Part shown: one piece after another, positions 6,046 through 6,249 of the stretch | How positions within the stretch are numbered: position 1 is the stretch's first letter | Layout of the letters: each line of letters starts with the position of its first letter | From: an uncultured Lachnospiraceae bacterium | Lineage (GTDB): Bacteria > Bacillota > Clostridia > Lachnospirales > Lachnospiraceae | Reading direction: 5' to 3' | NCBI GenBank assembly: GCA_947177515.1 | Contig: CAMWUU010000218.1 | Coordinates: forward strand, 1-6,249 | DNA length: 6,249 nucleotides | Made by a program: the position numbers and the translations under genes | The notes under the pieces: generated by a model | Database searches by the model: none | What the model saw: only the letters and a program-made list of their open reading frames with translations | What the model was told of the DNA's origin: nothing

Positions 6046-6073
6046 GGCGGCATCAAAAAGGATGCCGCCTTTT
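6046..6073 (+). terminator. Strong intrinsic terminator closing the two-gene cassette
   Basis: GGCGGCATC (6046-6054) pairs perfectly with GATGCCGCC (6061-6069), loop AAAAAG, then TTTT. It lies 18 bases past the stop at 6027 and ends the BIG2 plus 188-residue protein transcript. Confidence 0.9.
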
Positions 6074-6249
6074 GTATTTGAAAAGGCACTTATATTTTTC
6101 TTGGTAGTAAACTACTTTATAATCAAATCATTATCATATGGTTTATGGTTAAAAATGTTGATGGAGAAAACTTTGGTGGAAAGTATCTATTAGTTATAAT
6201 AGATGGTATGCAATAGAGTCTATTTCCTTTCAGAACGGTATTATTAAAG
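6074..6249. other. Window end with palindromes and promoter-like sequence, no gene
   Basis: This stretch is A+T-rich. GTAGT-AA-ACTAC (6104-6115) and ATCTATTA-GTTA-TAATAGAT (6185-6204) are perfect inverted repeats. TATAAT occurs at 6118-6123 with no good -35, and at 6195-6200 inside the second palindrome with a weak TTGGTG 16 nt before it. They may belong to the regulatory region of a gene beyond the window. Confidence 0.3.

Noticed and set aside
6148..6219. Short frame from an ATG at the right end (MVKNVDGENFGGKY...)
   Set aside because: About 23 codons with no ribosome binding site, and it overlaps the palindromes.
1..6249. CRISPR array, tRNA, rRNA or complete insertion sequence
   Set aside because: No regularly spaced repeats, no tRNA-like cloverleaf noticed, and no transposase motifs in any long frame.

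Overview
The window looks like an accessory stretch of a low-to-moderate GC Firmicute, most likely a gut Clostridia/Lachnospiraceae type. The reasons are strong AAGGAGG-type ribosome binding sites, extended -10 (TGnTATAAT) promoters, U-tract intrinsic terminators, a BIG2-type secreted protein and a cytoplasmic GH31 enzyme of a kind common in such genomes. The genus assignment is inference. All confident genes are on the + strand.

Left part (1-1400), A+T-rich: an unrecognised 203-residue protein (24-635) whose last 20 codons lie inside a structured direct-repeat element (574-650). After it come a good promoter (807-834) and a membrane-anchored Mrr-type restriction endonuclease (867-1400). This looks like a small defence or accessory island.

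Middle part (1401-2474): no convincing intact gene. It holds a 30-codon relic resembling the C-terminus of a HicB/ribbon-helix-helix antitoxin, a strong intrinsic terminator (1658-1688) with no clear gene of its own, a 59-codon ORF with an excellent ribosome binding site but unclear reality, and a strong promoter (2001-2029). The promoter leads into a reading frame that appears broken by one extra A near 2214-2216 and that ends directly before the next gene.

Central gene (2475-4565): a complete 696-residue GH31 glycoside hydrolase, more G+C-rich than the left flank, with no signal peptide and both predicted catalytic aspartates present. It probably shares the promoter of the broken upstream frame.

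Right part (4566-6249): a self-contained two-gene cassette with its own promoter (4680-4708) and a perfect 9-bp terminator (6046-6073). The first gene encodes a secreted BIG2-domain protein with a DUF4854-like C-terminal region. The second, 25 bp downstream, encodes a 188-residue cytoplasmic protein whose N-terminal half has a pattern suggestive of the ADP-ribosyltransferase fold (Arr/PARP-like H...Y). This pair is the best candidate in the window for an undescribed system, but the functional link is inferred. The last 176 bases hold only palindromes and promoter-like sequence.
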